Shown here piece after piece: positions 13,510-23,714 of a stretch of 64,000 bases of DNA (its first letter is position 1; each line of letters begins with the position of its first letter). Source of the stretch: Mycoplasmopsis citelli (GTDB lineage Bacteria > Bacillota_I > Bacilli_A > Mycoplasmatales > Metamycoplasmataceae); assembly GCF_900660645.1 (NCBI RefSeq), contig NZ_LR215036.1, positions 434,001 through 498,000 of the forward strand, in the 5' to 3' direction. The translations under genes and the position numbers were made by a program. The notes beneath the pieces were generated by a model. It was not told the origin of the DNA. It saw only the letters and a list, made by a program, of their open reading frames with translations, and searched no databases.

Positions 13510-15660
13510 TTATCCTGCTAAAGCACCAGAGATTTTTTTGTTTTTCAAATCAACATTTTCAATAACACAATTTAAAATCATTCCTGGATAATAAAGATCA
13601 ATTGGAGATTGGTCTTTATTAAGTTTAAGTTTAGATGAATGAATAAATAAACTGGTCTTAACTCCAATGTATAAAAACAATCCAAAATCAGTTACATTTG
13701 AAACTGTTCCTTGAATTTGCATTTGAGGCTGTAAGTCTTCATCATTAATGATGCTATCTTTTAAAATAAACCCGTCTTTGGAATTACGAATTAACTTGGT
13801 TGGAGAACTTAAAGCATTTAAAATTAGTTCAATGTCATAAATATTACTGTTATATTGCTTAGCTAATTGATCGGCATTTAAAAATGAAACATCAATTCCT
13901 GCTTCGTTTGGATTAAGTGAATAATCACTAATAATGGCCTTAGTTAATTGATATGATTCTGGGTGAATAAAGGTTTTATCTAAAAACTCCTTTGAATTAA
14001 AAATCCGTAAAAATCCTACTGCTTGTTCAAAGGTTTTAGCTCCAATTCCCTTAACTTTTTTAAGCTCATTCCGATTGTTAAATAAACCATGTTCTTTTTT
14101 ATGTTCGATGATATTTTGAGCATGCTTAGTTGAAAGACCAGGAACATAAGTAAGAATTTCTTTAGTGGCTGCATTTAAATCCACTCCAATTGAAGAAACT
14201 ACTTTTTGAACTTTAAAATCTAAGTAATTTTGCAATTCTTTTTGATTAACATCGTGTTGATATTGACCAACTCCAAGTGATTTAGGGTCAATTTTAATAA
14301 GTTCATTAAGCGGATCAAGGTATTTGCGTCCAATGTTAATGGCACTACGTTGTTGCTCATCTAAGTTTGGAAATTCCTCACGGGCACTTTTAGAAGCTGA
14401 ATACACACTAGCCCCAACCTCTGAGACAATGGCGTATTTAATTGGTAAATGGTATTTAGCAATTAAATCGCTAATAAATTTTTCCGTTTCTCGAGAAGCA
14501 GTTCCATTCCCAATTACAATAATGCTTATGTTATGTTTTTGAATTAAATTAAGAGTGATTTTTTCAGCATTGTCGACATTTTTAGCAGATGTAAATTTAG
14601 CAGCAAAAGGCGGAAAAACTTTCACTACCTCATCTAAAACTTCTCCATTTTCATTTAAAGCAGCTAATTTGCATCCATTAGCAAACGCAGGGTCAATGGC
14701 AATGATATTGTGTCCAGAAACAGCTGGTCCATTGAGAATTTTTTCAACTAAATTTGAAAAGAGTACAATTGAATTACTTTCAGCAGTTGCAAATAAATCA
14801 CTAAAAATTTCTCGCTCTAAACTTGGTAAAATAAGTCTTTTTAAAGCATCTTCAGCAGCTCAATATAACTGATCTTGATTAATTTTACGAAAATCATATT
14901 TTCATAAAATATTTTTAAGTAAAAAGTCTTTGTTATATTCAAAACTAAGTTTGAGAACTTTTAAATCCACTCCTCGGTTAATGGCCATAACATTATGATT
15001 TTTGATGTATTTAATTTTATTTTTATACTCATAATAGTTTTTAAAAGTTTCGTTTTCATCTTCAACTTTAGGGTTTTTAGTTGAAATAATAATTCCTCGA
15101 TCCCAAATAATTTCTTTAAAAGATTTTCTTAATTCCAAATCTTGCGAAAAAATTTGAGCAATAATATATCCAGCAAGTTCAAGTGCTTTTTCAGGAGTTG
15201 GAACTTTATCGCTTAAATAATTTTTTGCTTCTTTATAAGCTGAAAAATTCAAGCTTCTATTATTTAAAATTCTTTTTGCTAGTGGCTCTAACCCTAGTGA
15301 AATAGCTTCAGTGGCTTTAGTTATTTTTCCTTCTTTGTAAGGTTGATAAATGGCTTCTACTTCAGCTTTACTTTGGGCTTGAAGAAGGTTGTTTTTTAAT
15401 TCTTCAGTAAGGAGATTTTTTTCTTCTAAAGTTTTAATAATTGCTTCTTTGCGCTTAATTAGTTCTTTTTGGTATTTGTGTAAATCCTCAATTTGATAAA
15501 TTTGTTCATCGCTTAAACCACCAGTAGCATCTTTACGATAACGGGAAATAAATGGAACAGTATCTCCATTTTCAAGCATTTTTAAAACAATATTAACTTG
15601 TTCTTCAGTGATTTTTAGTTGATTAGCAACTATTAAAGTAGGTGATTGTAAATTAGACAT
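13510..15660 (-). CDS. tex: Tex-family RNA-binding transcription accessory protein
   Basis: A 716-residue protein. The N-terminal Tex domain has PFISRYRKDATGGLSDEQI near residues 36-54. A YqgF-like RNase H fold follows (IIAIDPAFANGCK), then paired helix-hairpin-helix motifs (YVPGLSTKHAQNII, KKVKGIGAKTFEQAVGFL). A C-terminal S1 domain reads VSNVTDFGLFLYIGV. The domain order and length match Tex/YhgF. It binds nucleic acid and is implicated in transcription and RNA quality control. Its ATG overlaps the stop of the upstream NERD gene by 8 bases, so the two are translationally coupled. Confidence 0.92.
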
Positions 15661-16375
15661 TTTTCTCCTTATTAATCATTTTTTGAAATTCTTTATTTTC
15701 TTGGCGAGTTTTGATTTTCATCATTTTGAGTGCGTTTAAAATGTGATCGGAATTAGTCACTGGTGGTAGCGAAGCACTTGCTTGATGAAGCATCAAAATA
15801 TTAGCAGGAACATCCGATAAATGACTTAAAATAACATGATTATCTAAATTAGAAATGTTAAATTTAACATTATCTGGAAAAATTATCAATGAACCAACTG
15901 GAATTTTCTTTCCAATGGTGTTTCATAAATGTTGGATGTGTTTTTCATTTTGTAAAATTGGGTTTTTAAATTTAGCTTTTCGCTTGTTATTTGAGGTTAA
16001 GTATACATATTCACCAGCACCATCACCACTAATTGTTCCATTAAAAGCTTTATATTCAATTACAACAATTAGTGAATCGCTAACTAACAGTCCATCAACT
16101 TCATACATTTTTGAATCATATGAATAAATTGCTCCACCAATATGAGTAAAAAAGGTTGGTCCTGCAAAAGCCTTAACTAAATAATTAGCTTCTTCTTCAA
16201 ATTTAAAGCCAATGCTTTTTTTCTTATTTTGCTTACGAATATTCACCAGTACAATTGGAAAAATAATTGCTAACAGTGCTAAAATAACCACAATTGAGAT
16301 AATTGTGGGTAAAAAACTCTCATTTGTTGATGTTTGCATCACTTGATTTTCTTCAAAAAAGCTTTTAATGTTCAT
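15653..16375 (-). CDS. Membrane-anchored NERD-domain protein
   Basis: A 240-residue protein. One hydrophobic segment (about residues 23-45) follows a short N-terminus and is followed by a basic stretch. Then comes a nuclease-related (NERD) domain: GFKFEEEA, HIGGAIYSYD, EVDGLLVSDSLIVVIEYKAF, which has the E...D...E-x-K pattern of PD-(D/E)xK-like folds. The domain would be cytoplasmic. The substrate is unknown; NERD proteins are presumed to act on nucleic acid. Start ATG 16375 has AAAGGAA upstream and a TATAAT box at 16399-16404. It overlaps tex by 8 bases, which suggests a shared role in nucleic acid handling. Confidence 0.8.
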
Positions 16376-16398
16376 TAATGAATTTCCTTTGTTGTTTA

Positions 16399-16404
16399 AT
16401 TATA
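16399..16404 (-). promoter_or_regulatory. -10 box of the NERD-tex operon
   Basis: TATAAT on the minus strand, placed between the terminator of the MIP gene and the NERD start. Confidence 0.6.
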
Positions 16405-16414
16405 GCAAAGTCAC

Positions 16415-16440
16415 AAAAAAGAAGGTTAATCCTTCTTTTT
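16415..16440 (-). terminator. Terminator of the ldhD-MIP operon
   Basis: A 10-bp stem (16416-16425 with 16431-16440) overlapping the stop codon of the MIP gene. Confidence 0.65.
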
Positions 16441-17424
16441 ATGATTATGATTTTTTTGATCTTCTTCAGGGCACTCACATAAGATTTTAAAATCCTTATT
16501 TGTGATGAGAGTTTTATGGTGATTGTTTTTAAATTTAATGATTTTGTGTAAAAACGGAGCAAAATAATATTCGTTAAATCCTTGTAAAAAGACATATAGA
16601 GCAGTTGAAATTGACTCAGCTAAAAGCATTGTCACAGTACTAATGGCAACAGTATTAATAACTTTGCTTGCATTGGTATTATCAGCAGCATATAAAAACA
16701 TGCTTGGAAGTTGTTGAGCTAAGCCTCTTGCTGGATTAGCAGCTTGAGAACCTCCTAAAATCCCAAGTCAAATCAAGGCCGAATATAAAAATAAAAGCAT
16801 AAAGTAACGATATTGCTCCTTAATTATTGGAGAAAAATATCCAAATAACAAAATCAAACAAATAACTAATTCAGTAAAGAAAATTACAATAATTCCTAAA
16901 TTTATGCTTGGTTTTAGATTTGAAATTTGTGTTAAAAAGGTTTGTTGTGCTGAAATGTATGCATTAATTGGAGCATTTGGAAGATCGCTAGAAGAAGTTG
17001 CATTTCCAATTGCTAAAATTATTGCTCCTGCAACAAAAGCAGCTAAAAATTGCATAAAGATTTTGTAAGAAGCATATCAACCATTATTTTGTCCTTTTAA
17101 ATATTTAGTGATGCTAATAATTGGATTTAAATCACAACTTCAGCGACTAAAAATCACCAAAGCAGTTCCTAAAACAATAAAACCACTAAAAAATCCTACA
17201 AGCCCTTGTGAAAGTAGTGATCAACTTTGAATTGTGTAATTAGAGACATAAATGCTAAGACCAGCAAGAATAATTGATAAAAATAAGGTTCCGAAAAACT
17301 CACTAATTCCGTGAGTTATTCAAGTATGTATATCAATTGGTCTAAGTGCGTGTTCTTTTTGTGAAGCAGTAAGTTTAAAAAAAGAAAAAAGTTTTTTTAA
17401 AGTTGGCTGCTGATTTTTATCCAT
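16426..17424 (-). CDS. MIP-family channel (aquaporin/GlpF type)
   Basis: A 332-residue protein with about six membrane helices, read through several TGA tryptophans. It has both half-helix signatures of the family. The first is CDLNPIISI, where the usual NPA is NPI. The second is AANPARGLAQQL, with the NPAR motif including the selectivity-filter Arg. NNGWYASYKIFMQFLAA corresponds to the helix 3 start. The C-terminal tail after about residue 275 is long, charged and His/Lys-rich. Such channels pass water, glycerol or small acids. The start codon overlaps the stop of the D-lactate dehydrogenase gene by 8 bases, so a role in lactate or lactic acid exit is plausible. Glycerol facilitation is the main alternative. 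Confidence 0.82.
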
Positions 17425-18454
17425 TTTTAACCTTTCCATTTTCAAGGACTTCAAGAGCGTAAGTAAAATCGCCTTGTTGAGCTGCATCAGCATTATTTAA
17501 AGTTGCTTGAGTAATTTGACTAAGAGCTAAAGTAGTTAAAAATCCATAATGAGGAGTAATTAAAACATTATCCATTTGAATTAGTTCCTTTCAAGTTGAA
17601 TCTTCTTGCTCAAGGGTTTGTTTATATGCTGAAAGATCTTCGTAAAATCTTCCTTCTTCGCCTTCTAAAACATCAGTAGCAAATCCAGCAATTTGCTTGT
17701 TTTTAAGAGTCTTTAACATTGCCTTAGTATCAACTAACTCCCCTCGTCCTATATTAACAACAAAAGCTGAATTTTTGGCTAAACTAAGGCTTTCTTGATT
17801 AAGAATATGTTTACTTGAAGCATTTAATCCCGCACAAACAATGATAAAATGACTTTGACTCATTAATTGATTTAATGAAACAAATTCAAATCCTAATTGA
17901 TTTGATAATTGTGGAGATTGTTCTTCTAACATCGGATCACTTACAAGAACTTTAGCTCCCATTGCTTTAACAACTTTAATAAAACTTTGACCAATTTTAC
18001 CTGCTCCAATTACTCCAATTGTTGAACCACTAATAGAAAGAGCTAAAAGTCCATTAGTTGAAAAATTATATTGTTTAACTGCTTTGGTAGTTTTAACTAA
18101 ATGTCGATTTAATCCCATTAAAAGAGCTAGTGCCATTTCAGCAACGCTTTCTGGGGCATAACTTAAAACTCTAAAAACTTTAATTCCAAACTTATTAGCA
18201 GCTTTAATATTAACATTTCCATATCCCATTGAGCGTTGCAATCAGAACTTAACTCCTAATTTATGTAGGTTTTCAAAAAGCTCTTCATTCCCATCAGTAT
18301 TATGAAAAGTTGAAATTGCGTCAAATCCTTGAACTTTTTGAATTGTTTGTACAGTTAATGCTTCTTCAAAAAAGGTAATTTCGTGCCGATTGTTATTATA
18401 CTGGCTAAAATATTTTACATCATAATCTTTAGCTTCAAAAAATGCAATTTTCAT
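17417..18454 (-). CDS. ldhD: D-lactate dehydrogenase (D-2-hydroxyacid dehydrogenase family)
   Basis: A 345-residue NAD-dependent enzyme that should reduce pyruvate to D-lactate. The nucleotide-binding glycine motif is GAGKIG near residue 150. The three catalytic residues of the family are all present: Arg in NIGRGELVD, Glu in DVLEGEEG and His in TPHYGFLT. A TGA tryptophan joins the N-terminal part (MKIAFFEAKDYDVKYF) to the rest. AGGAGAT lies just upstream of ATG 18454. The last 8 bases overlap the start of the MIP channel gene. A related 2-hydroxyacid dehydrogenase with another substrate cannot be excluded. Confidence 0.85.
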
Positions 18455-18490
18455 GGTATCTCCTAATTACTATAAAGCAGTAATTTATAT

Positions 18491-18506
18491 ATTATAATAA
18501 ATTATA
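18491..18506 (-). promoter_or_regulatory. -10 region of ldhD
   Basis: Two TATAAT boxes on the minus strand (18491-18496 and 18501-18506), 35-50 bases upstream of the start. Only one need be used. Confidence 0.5.
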
Positions 18507-18537
18507 CTCGCTCTGCTTTTAGCTCCTAATGAATAAA

Positions 18538-18564
18538 TAAAATGTGGAATTTTTCCACATTTTA
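18538..18564 (-). terminator. Terminator of the MFS transporter gene, with GTGGAA/TTCCAC arms
   Basis: The arms AAAATGTGGAA and TTCCACATTTT pair around a short T loop, 28 bases after the MFS stop. TTTTCCACA also fits a DnaA-box pattern. Confidence 0.65.
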
Positions 18565-18591
18565 TTTTACAATAACTCTTATTTTTTAAAA

Positions 18592-20301
18592 CTATTTTAA
18601 AATGTCTGCATAACGGTTTTTTGTTTTATTAGCAAGAATAAATCTTCAATCAGTAATTTTTCACTCTTTAGTAATTGGTGTAAGTTCGCCGTCTTTATTG
18701 TAGTAACTTTCAGGTAAAGTTCTAATGATAAAGACAACACTTAAACAAACAAGAATAAATAATGACAATAATGCAATTGCTCCTGGGTAGTGAGTGGTTG
18801 CTCCTGAAGCACTAACACTAGTGCTAAATTCATAAATTACTGCAGTACTTGCGTCAAAAATAGTGTAAATTAAGTATCCAAATCCTCAAATAAATCCAAA
18901 AATTAAAGCAATATAACGTTTATCAATTTCTTTTGATTCATGTGGAAGCACTAAAGTTACTCCTGAAATTCCTCAAGCAAAACCTCCACCTAAGAAAGTA
19001 AATAATGCAATTAATGTATATCCAGCAACACTAGAAGTTCCTAAAGTTGCCGCACTAATGATAACTAAAATTAAAAAGAACGCACTTGCTACATAAGCAA
19101 AGCTTAAAAATAGCTTTCTTTTGAATATGGTTTTAGCAAACCCAGCAACACAAGTAAATCCAAATAATAACCCAAAGACTCAAATCAGTCCTAAAAGGGC
19201 TTGTCCTGCTTCAAATCCTGAAGTTTTAATTGAAGCTGCATTTGCTAAAACTGGACTAATTTGACGCAATGAGTTTCAATATGTTCCAGTTAAAGGCATA
19301 ACCACTAAAATAAGTCAAATTCCAAACATTGTAATGTATTTTCAAGTGGTTTTTTTAGCCAGTAAAGCTTTAATATCAAGTTTTTCATCACCCGCTTTAC
19401 GTGGTTGAGGTCAAAGATGCTCTACTGGTTTTGAAAGTCTAAAAAACACAATCATGTTAGTGAAAATAAGGATCATAGTCCCTAAAACAAATCATAATCA
19501 ATATTGCTGTGCAAAACGAGTAAAGGCTAATGAAAGGAATGGAATAAAGGTAACTGCCACACCTCCATTAAATCCAATTTGGTTAGTGTTATTTAAAACC
19601 GATTTGGTTCGATCTGAACGCATTGTTGCAATAATTGGTTGTGAGTAAGCAATTAAAGTTGTTCCACCAACTGCAACAAAGACTCTAAAAATAATAAACA
19701 ATGAGTATCCTAACACTGATGAAGATGTTCCAATTGTTCCACCTTCAAGTCCTATAAGTGCTGGTGCAGTAGTTCCATCTGCTAAAACTAGCGAATTGCC
19801 AATTTGTGCTACTGGACCAAGTAATGTTCCTTCAGCAACTTTAGCATCTTGATAAGCCTGTATTGAAGCTCCAGCTTTAACAACTGCTTCTGAATTATAA
19901 GCACGTACTAAAGTTAATGAATTACTTCCATTTAAAGTAGCACCAATAATTAAAATAGGAAACGAAAGTAACATCACTGAAATCATAAAAACAACTGCTT
20001 TGCGATGCCCTCATTTAGCAACTAAAATTCCCGAAAGAATTGATCCTACAACCCTTAGCAAGGTAATAGTTCAATTAGTTGCACTATTTGCAATAGCTCC
20101 AGGACTAGCAACAAAAAAACTTGATTGCCACCCAGGATTTAATGCAACTGAACCAATTTTAGTAGGAGTTCCTCCTACTTTGGCAATAATAAATCAATCA
20201 ACAACAAATAATAAATATCCTAGCATAACAATACCCCAAAGGACTATTGAAATTTTGGAATAATCTTTATCTTTTGTTTTGTTTATACTTAAACTTTGCA
20301 T
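18592..20301 (-). CDS. MFS transporter
   Basis: A 569-residue protein with about twelve hydrophobic segments. The family loop between helices 2 and 3 appears as GILVAKWGHRKAVVF (G-x-x-x-D/R-x-x-G-R/H-R-x type). A long extracytoplasmic loop of about 70 residues rich in small residues lies between helices 3 and 4. The frame runs from ATG 20301 to TAG 18594-18592 with many TGA tryptophans. In mycoplasmas such MFS proteins are often annotated as sugar-phosphate or drug carriers, but nothing here fixes the substrate. It has its own terminator and a long leader containing inverted repeats. Confidence 0.8.
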
Positions 20302-20551
20302 TTAAAGAAATCCCTTCTCTTTTTTAAGTTTTTACAACTTTACCCACATTTTCTGCAGTGGTTGTAAAAGGTAATAATCTCTTAAAACAAGGTAATTACC
20401 TAAACCTAGTATATCCTATATTTAGGTTTTTCCTAATTTTTAGGTCCTAAAGTGGAATTTTTCCCACATCTAAATAAAGATGCAAAATTTTCGGGTTTTG
20501 TCCATTATTATTCATTTAGATCAATTTACTTATTGTATTAAATGAGGAAAC
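20302..20551. promoter_or_regulatory. Divergent promoter region between the MFS gene and dprA
   Basis: A 250-base gap between divergent genes. On the minus strand TATACT (about 20408-20413) is a possible -10 box for the MFS gene. An inverted repeat (TTTACAAC and GTTGTAAA, about 20328-20368) lies in its leader. GTGGAATTTTTCCCAC (20452-20467) is an imperfect palindrome that could be an operator. GAGG stands before the dprA ATG. Confidence 0.4.
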
Positions 20552-21277
20552 ATGAATAAACTATTACTATATTTTGCCCATAAATTCAAAAGCGACACTT
20601 ACACTATTTATAAGAACATGCGGACACCTTTAAAAAATATTGATCAAGAAATTGAAAAAATCGCTAGTTTGTACAAAAATCATGACATTAAATTTATTGA
20701 TTTGTATGATGATTTATTTCCTGAAAATTTGCTTTTTTATAAATATCCTCCGGTAGGGTTTTTTGCTAAAGGGAATTTAAATTTACTCTCACATGAACAA
20801 AAAGTCTATTTAGTTAGTGAAGAAGAAAACGATTTAATGCTCAGTTCAAATATTTTCAAAATTATTCGTAATTGCGTTATTGTTACTAATTATTTTGCTT
20901 CTGAACGCCCTTTAATTGAAAAGTTTAAAAAACTTGGAGCTAAAATTATTTATGTATTAAAAAATAATTTAGCCAAAGTTAATTTAGAAAATATCTCTGA
21001 AAATGAACTTTATATTACATTAACTCCACTTTTTGATCATCCTCGTCGAGAATATTTTAAAAATGTTAATTTATTTGTTGCTGCATTATGTCAAAGAATG
21101 ATTATTTTTTCAACTAAAACAAATACTAAAATCGAAAATTTAATTAATTGTTTTGCTAATTTAAATAAAGATGTATATTGCTTTCCCTCCCAAAAAATCA
21201 ACGGATATAACAATGAATTAATTAAAAATGGTGTTCAATTAGTTACAATGATTAGTGAGTGTATGATTTTAGAATAA
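20552..21277 (+). CDS. dprA: DprA/Smf-like DNA processing protein
   Basis: A 241-residue protein with the Rossmann-like core of DprA: YPPVGFFAKGNL near residue 65 matches the family YPxxL-x-x-G region, and FASERPL and PSQKINGYNNELIKNG match later core positions. Family members bind single-stranded DNA and load RecA during transformation. The protein is shorter than the usual 290-370 residues and the glycine-rich GSR motif is not evident, so activity may be altered. It stands alone on the plus strand. Confidence 0.72.
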   Translation: MNKLLLYFAHKFKSDTYTIYKNMRTPLKNIDQEIEKIASLYKNHDIKFIDLYDDLFPENLLFYKYPPVGFFAKGNLNLLSHEQKVYLVSEEENDLMLSSNIFKIIRNCVIVTNYFASERPLIEKFKKLGAKIIYVLKNNLAKVNLENISENELYITLTPLFDHPRREYFKNVNLFVAALCQRMIIFSTKTNTKIENLINCFANLNKDVYCFPSQKINGYNNELIKNGVQLVTMISECMILE

Positions 21278-21278
21278 A

Positions 21279-21310
21279 AAAACAAAATGTCTTTTATGAC
21301 ATTTTGTTTT
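21279..21310. terminator. Bidirectional terminator between dprA and rpmA
   Basis: A 13-bp perfect stem (21279-21291 with 21298-21310). The rpmA stop codon lies in its loop. Confidence 0.8.
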
Positions 21311-21563
21311 GTTTTTCTGGGTAAACTGAAACAAATTTTCTGTTTCTTCTGCTTTCGTATTTTACATAACCAGTAATTTTGGTAAATAAGGTATCGTCTC
21401 CTCCACGTCCAACATTTACTCCTGGGAAAATTTTTGTCCCTCTTTGACGATAAATTATTGAACCTGCAGTTGCAAATTGTCCATCACCTAACTTAGCACC
21501 TAATCTCTTACTATGACTATCACGGCCATTCTTAGTCGAACCACCGGCTTTTGTTTTTGCCAT
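21294..21563 (-). CDS. rpmA: 50S ribosomal protein L27
   Basis: An 89-residue protein starting [20 protein letters not shown]. The N-terminus reaches the peptidyl transferase centre. There is no N-terminal extension of the type cleaved by Prp in many Firmicutes, and no prp gene lies between rplU and rpmA. It lies 10 bases downstream of rplU in the same operon. Confidence 0.97.
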   Translation of the reverse strand: MAKTKAGGSTKNGRDSHSKRLGAKLGDGQFATAGSIIYRQRGTKIFPGVNVGRGGDDTLFTKITGYVKYESRRNRKFVSVYPEKQNKMS

Positions 21564-21573
21564 TTTCTAAGAC

Positions 21574-21873
21574 CTATCCTTTAATTGAAGTAATTTTAAT
21601 ACGTGTATATGGTTGACGGTGTCCAAGTTTTCTTTTGTGAGTGGATTTTGCATTGTGACGATACACCACGATTTTTTTAGCTTTACCTTGTTTTTCGATT
21701 ACACCTTCTACAATAGCATTTTGTACGTAAGGTTGACCAATTTTTGAATCTAGAAGTAACACTTTATCAAAAGTTACTGTAGTTCCTTCTTCACCTTCAA
21801 GTTTTTCTACGAAGATGGTTTGACCTTCCTCAACTAATAATTGTTTACCACCTGTTTGAATAATTGCAATCAT
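21574..21873 (-). CDS. rplU: 50S ribosomal protein L21
   Basis: A 99-residue protein beginning MIAIIQTGGKQ, like L21 in other bacteria. An upstream in-frame TTG at 21891 would add six residues, but the family start and the GGAGG at 21884-21888 support ATG 21873. The C-terminal part has RHNAKSTHKRKLGHRQPYT, the basic rRNA-binding end. It is first gene of the rplU-rpmA operon. Confidence 0.96.
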   Translation of the reverse strand: MIAIIQTGGKQLLVEEGQTIFVEKLEGEEGTTVTFDKVLLLDSKIGQPYVQNAIVEGVIEKQGKAKKIVVYRHNAKSTHKRKLGHRQPYTRIKITSIKG

Positions 21874-21879
21874 TTTGTG

Positions 21880-21973
21880 CAATACCTCCAAAGTTGGCTC
21901 GTCTTTAAGGTGGCTTATTAAGCACTTAAAACCTTTTTAGTACGGTTACTTGAGAGTAACATTACTAATTATA
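21880..21973 (-). promoter_or_regulatory. rplU promoter and structured leader
   Basis: TATAAT on the minus strand at 21968-21973. The leader then shows a hairpin (GTTACT/AGTAAC, 21945-21960), a second inverted repeat (TTAAG/CTTAA) and AAGGT/ACCTT arms before GGAGG. Ribosomal-protein leader autoregulation is known for L21 in Firmicutes; that this leader does the same is inference. Confidence 0.45.
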
Positions 21974-21995
21974 TAATACTTTTAAATATTTAACT

Positions 21996-22247
21996 TTAAA
22001 AACTTATGTATTTATTTAGATTGTTTGTTCCTGATTTATCAACGTTTTTGGAATTGTCTCATTTATATGAATTGCTTTTGTCTTTAATTTCTCCGCTTAC
22101 TGAAAATGATGATTTAATCAGTCCGACAATGGGTGCAACGGAGTTAATAAGTAATGGAATTGCACTAATAAGAGCTGCTATTGCAAATCCTGGAACAATG
22201 TTTGCATACTCTTTTTGAGAAACTTTAGTTAATTGATTAATTTTCAT
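21996..22247 (-). CDS. Small single-pass membrane protein of unknown function
   Basis: 83 residues from ATG 22247, which has a strong AAAGGAGG just upstream (22253-22260). TTG 22253 is less likely. It comprises a polar N-terminus (MKINQLTKVSQKEYANIV), one hydrophobic segment (about residues 21-46, rich in Ala, Ile and Pro) and a hydrophilic Lys/Asn/Ser tail. One TGA tryptophan is present. The layout, with short leader-like N-terminus and amphipathic or membrane core, resembles small bacteriocin-like or toxin peptides, but I recognise no family. The 3' end runs into the rplU promoter. Confidence 0.55.
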
Positions 22248-22311
22248 TTGCAACCTCCTTTCACTTTAGTAATAAGGTTTTTTGAAAATCTCTTTAAAAG
22301 TGGAAAAATAA

Positions 22312-22342
22312 AACAATAGTAGCTTGTTAAGCTACTATTGTT
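22312..22342 (-). terminator. Terminator of the YitT-family gene
   Basis: A 13-bp stem (22312-22324 with 22330-22342) overlapping the stop codon. Confidence 0.8.
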
Positions 22343-23597
22343 CAACATATTGGGTGTTGAATTTTCCAACTACTTCTTTAACAGGAATAAGCGAAATTCA
22401 CGCATTAGGCTCAATTAATTTTAAATCACAAATAAGGTTTTTTGATTCAAGTAATAAAACTACTGTTTCAACTTTGTATTTGGTAGTGCCATCATATCCA
22501 GAGGTAAAATCAACAATTTGATAGCTATGTCAGTATTCGATTGCTTTAAAGTAGTTGATAATTTTTTCAATATCATTTGAAACAATGACCATCTTCATTT
22601 TTTTGTATTTTGGATAAATCAACGAAACTACTAAATTGCTAATTAAAATATACATAAAGGTGGATAATTCTCTAGCTCCAAAAATTGGAGGATAGTTTTT
22701 TTGATCTGAAGAAGCAATATTTGGTTGAACAAATCCTCAAATAACTAAAAATAAACTGGCAGTAATAATTCCGAATAAGCTTAATAATCCACCAATTGAT
22801 TTTTTGGTTTTGGTAATAAAATAATAAGCAATAATATCAGTTCCTCCAGTTGAACCTCCGCCTTTTCAAGCAAGAGCAACTGAAATACCAACAAAAAAGG
22901 CTCCAATTGAACAATAAAGCAAAATTGGTCAGGTTCTTCCTTCGCTATATCATTGAATTTTCAGTAAAGCAATTTTATCAGTATAGCTAATGCTATCGAT
23001 ATTTTTATTATTCAATAATGAAGGATTAATATCAAGTCGTGCAAGTGCTTGTTGAACTGATGCTTTATCTTTAAAACTATCTATATCTAAAGTATCTGGA
23101 ACTAAGTTAATTAAGGAAGTAATAAACTCATAAACTGCACTTTGGGTAAAAATTAAATTGGCTAGAATTTGTGAAATCATAAACGTTAAAGTTAAGTATA
23201 AAAAACTTTTTTTAACTTTGTTTCAAAAAATAATAAACAGTGGTAAATTGGCCCCTAAAAATATCAAAGCAAAATATGGTCTTAATTCTTTGATTAAAAT
23301 TTGTAATAATGTAGGAACCCCAGTTCACCCTGAAGGAACAGTATCTCCCCTTGAAAGAAAAATTTGAATAGCAAAATTAAACACAAAAGCAGCAGCTAAC
23401 ACGAGCAATACTCTTCATCAATAGCGTTTAAAGATAATATCAAAAGTAAGTTTAACTTCCTTGTTATTAATTAAATATTCTCCCATTTTATAGTTTAACA
23501 ACGTATTTTGGGAAGCTTGATCTATTACCTGTATTTGATTTTTGCTTAAAGACATAGGTAAAGGGTCTGTGTTGGTCTTTTTATCTAAGTTGTCCAT
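22335..23597 (-). CDS. YitT family membrane protein (DUF161/DUF2179)
   Basis: A 420-residue protein from ATG 23597 (AAGGAT upstream) to TAG 22337-22335. About five to six membrane helices are followed by a C-terminal soluble domain. The family signature appears as AWKGGGSTGGTDIIAYYF. The C-terminal part (MVIVSNDIEKIINYFKA..., then GYDGTTKYKVETVVLLL) matches the DUF2179 ligand-binding-like domain. An inserted extracytoplasmic stretch of about 60 residues after helix 4 is longer than in Bacillus YitT. Function is unknown; transport is suspected. Confidence 0.83.
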
Positions 23598-23714
23598 AAT
23601 ATCCTTGGTTTAATTCCAATTATATTAAAAACTCATAAAAATTAAAAAAACTCTAAGATGATATGAACCCCTAAAGTTGGACAATAAAATCCAAAATTAA
23701 GGGGGTTCATTTTT

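Noticed and set aside
22006-22218. A plus-strand frame opposite the small membrane protein
   Set aside because: The minus-strand frame has a strong ribosome binding site and membrane segment; the plus frame has neither.
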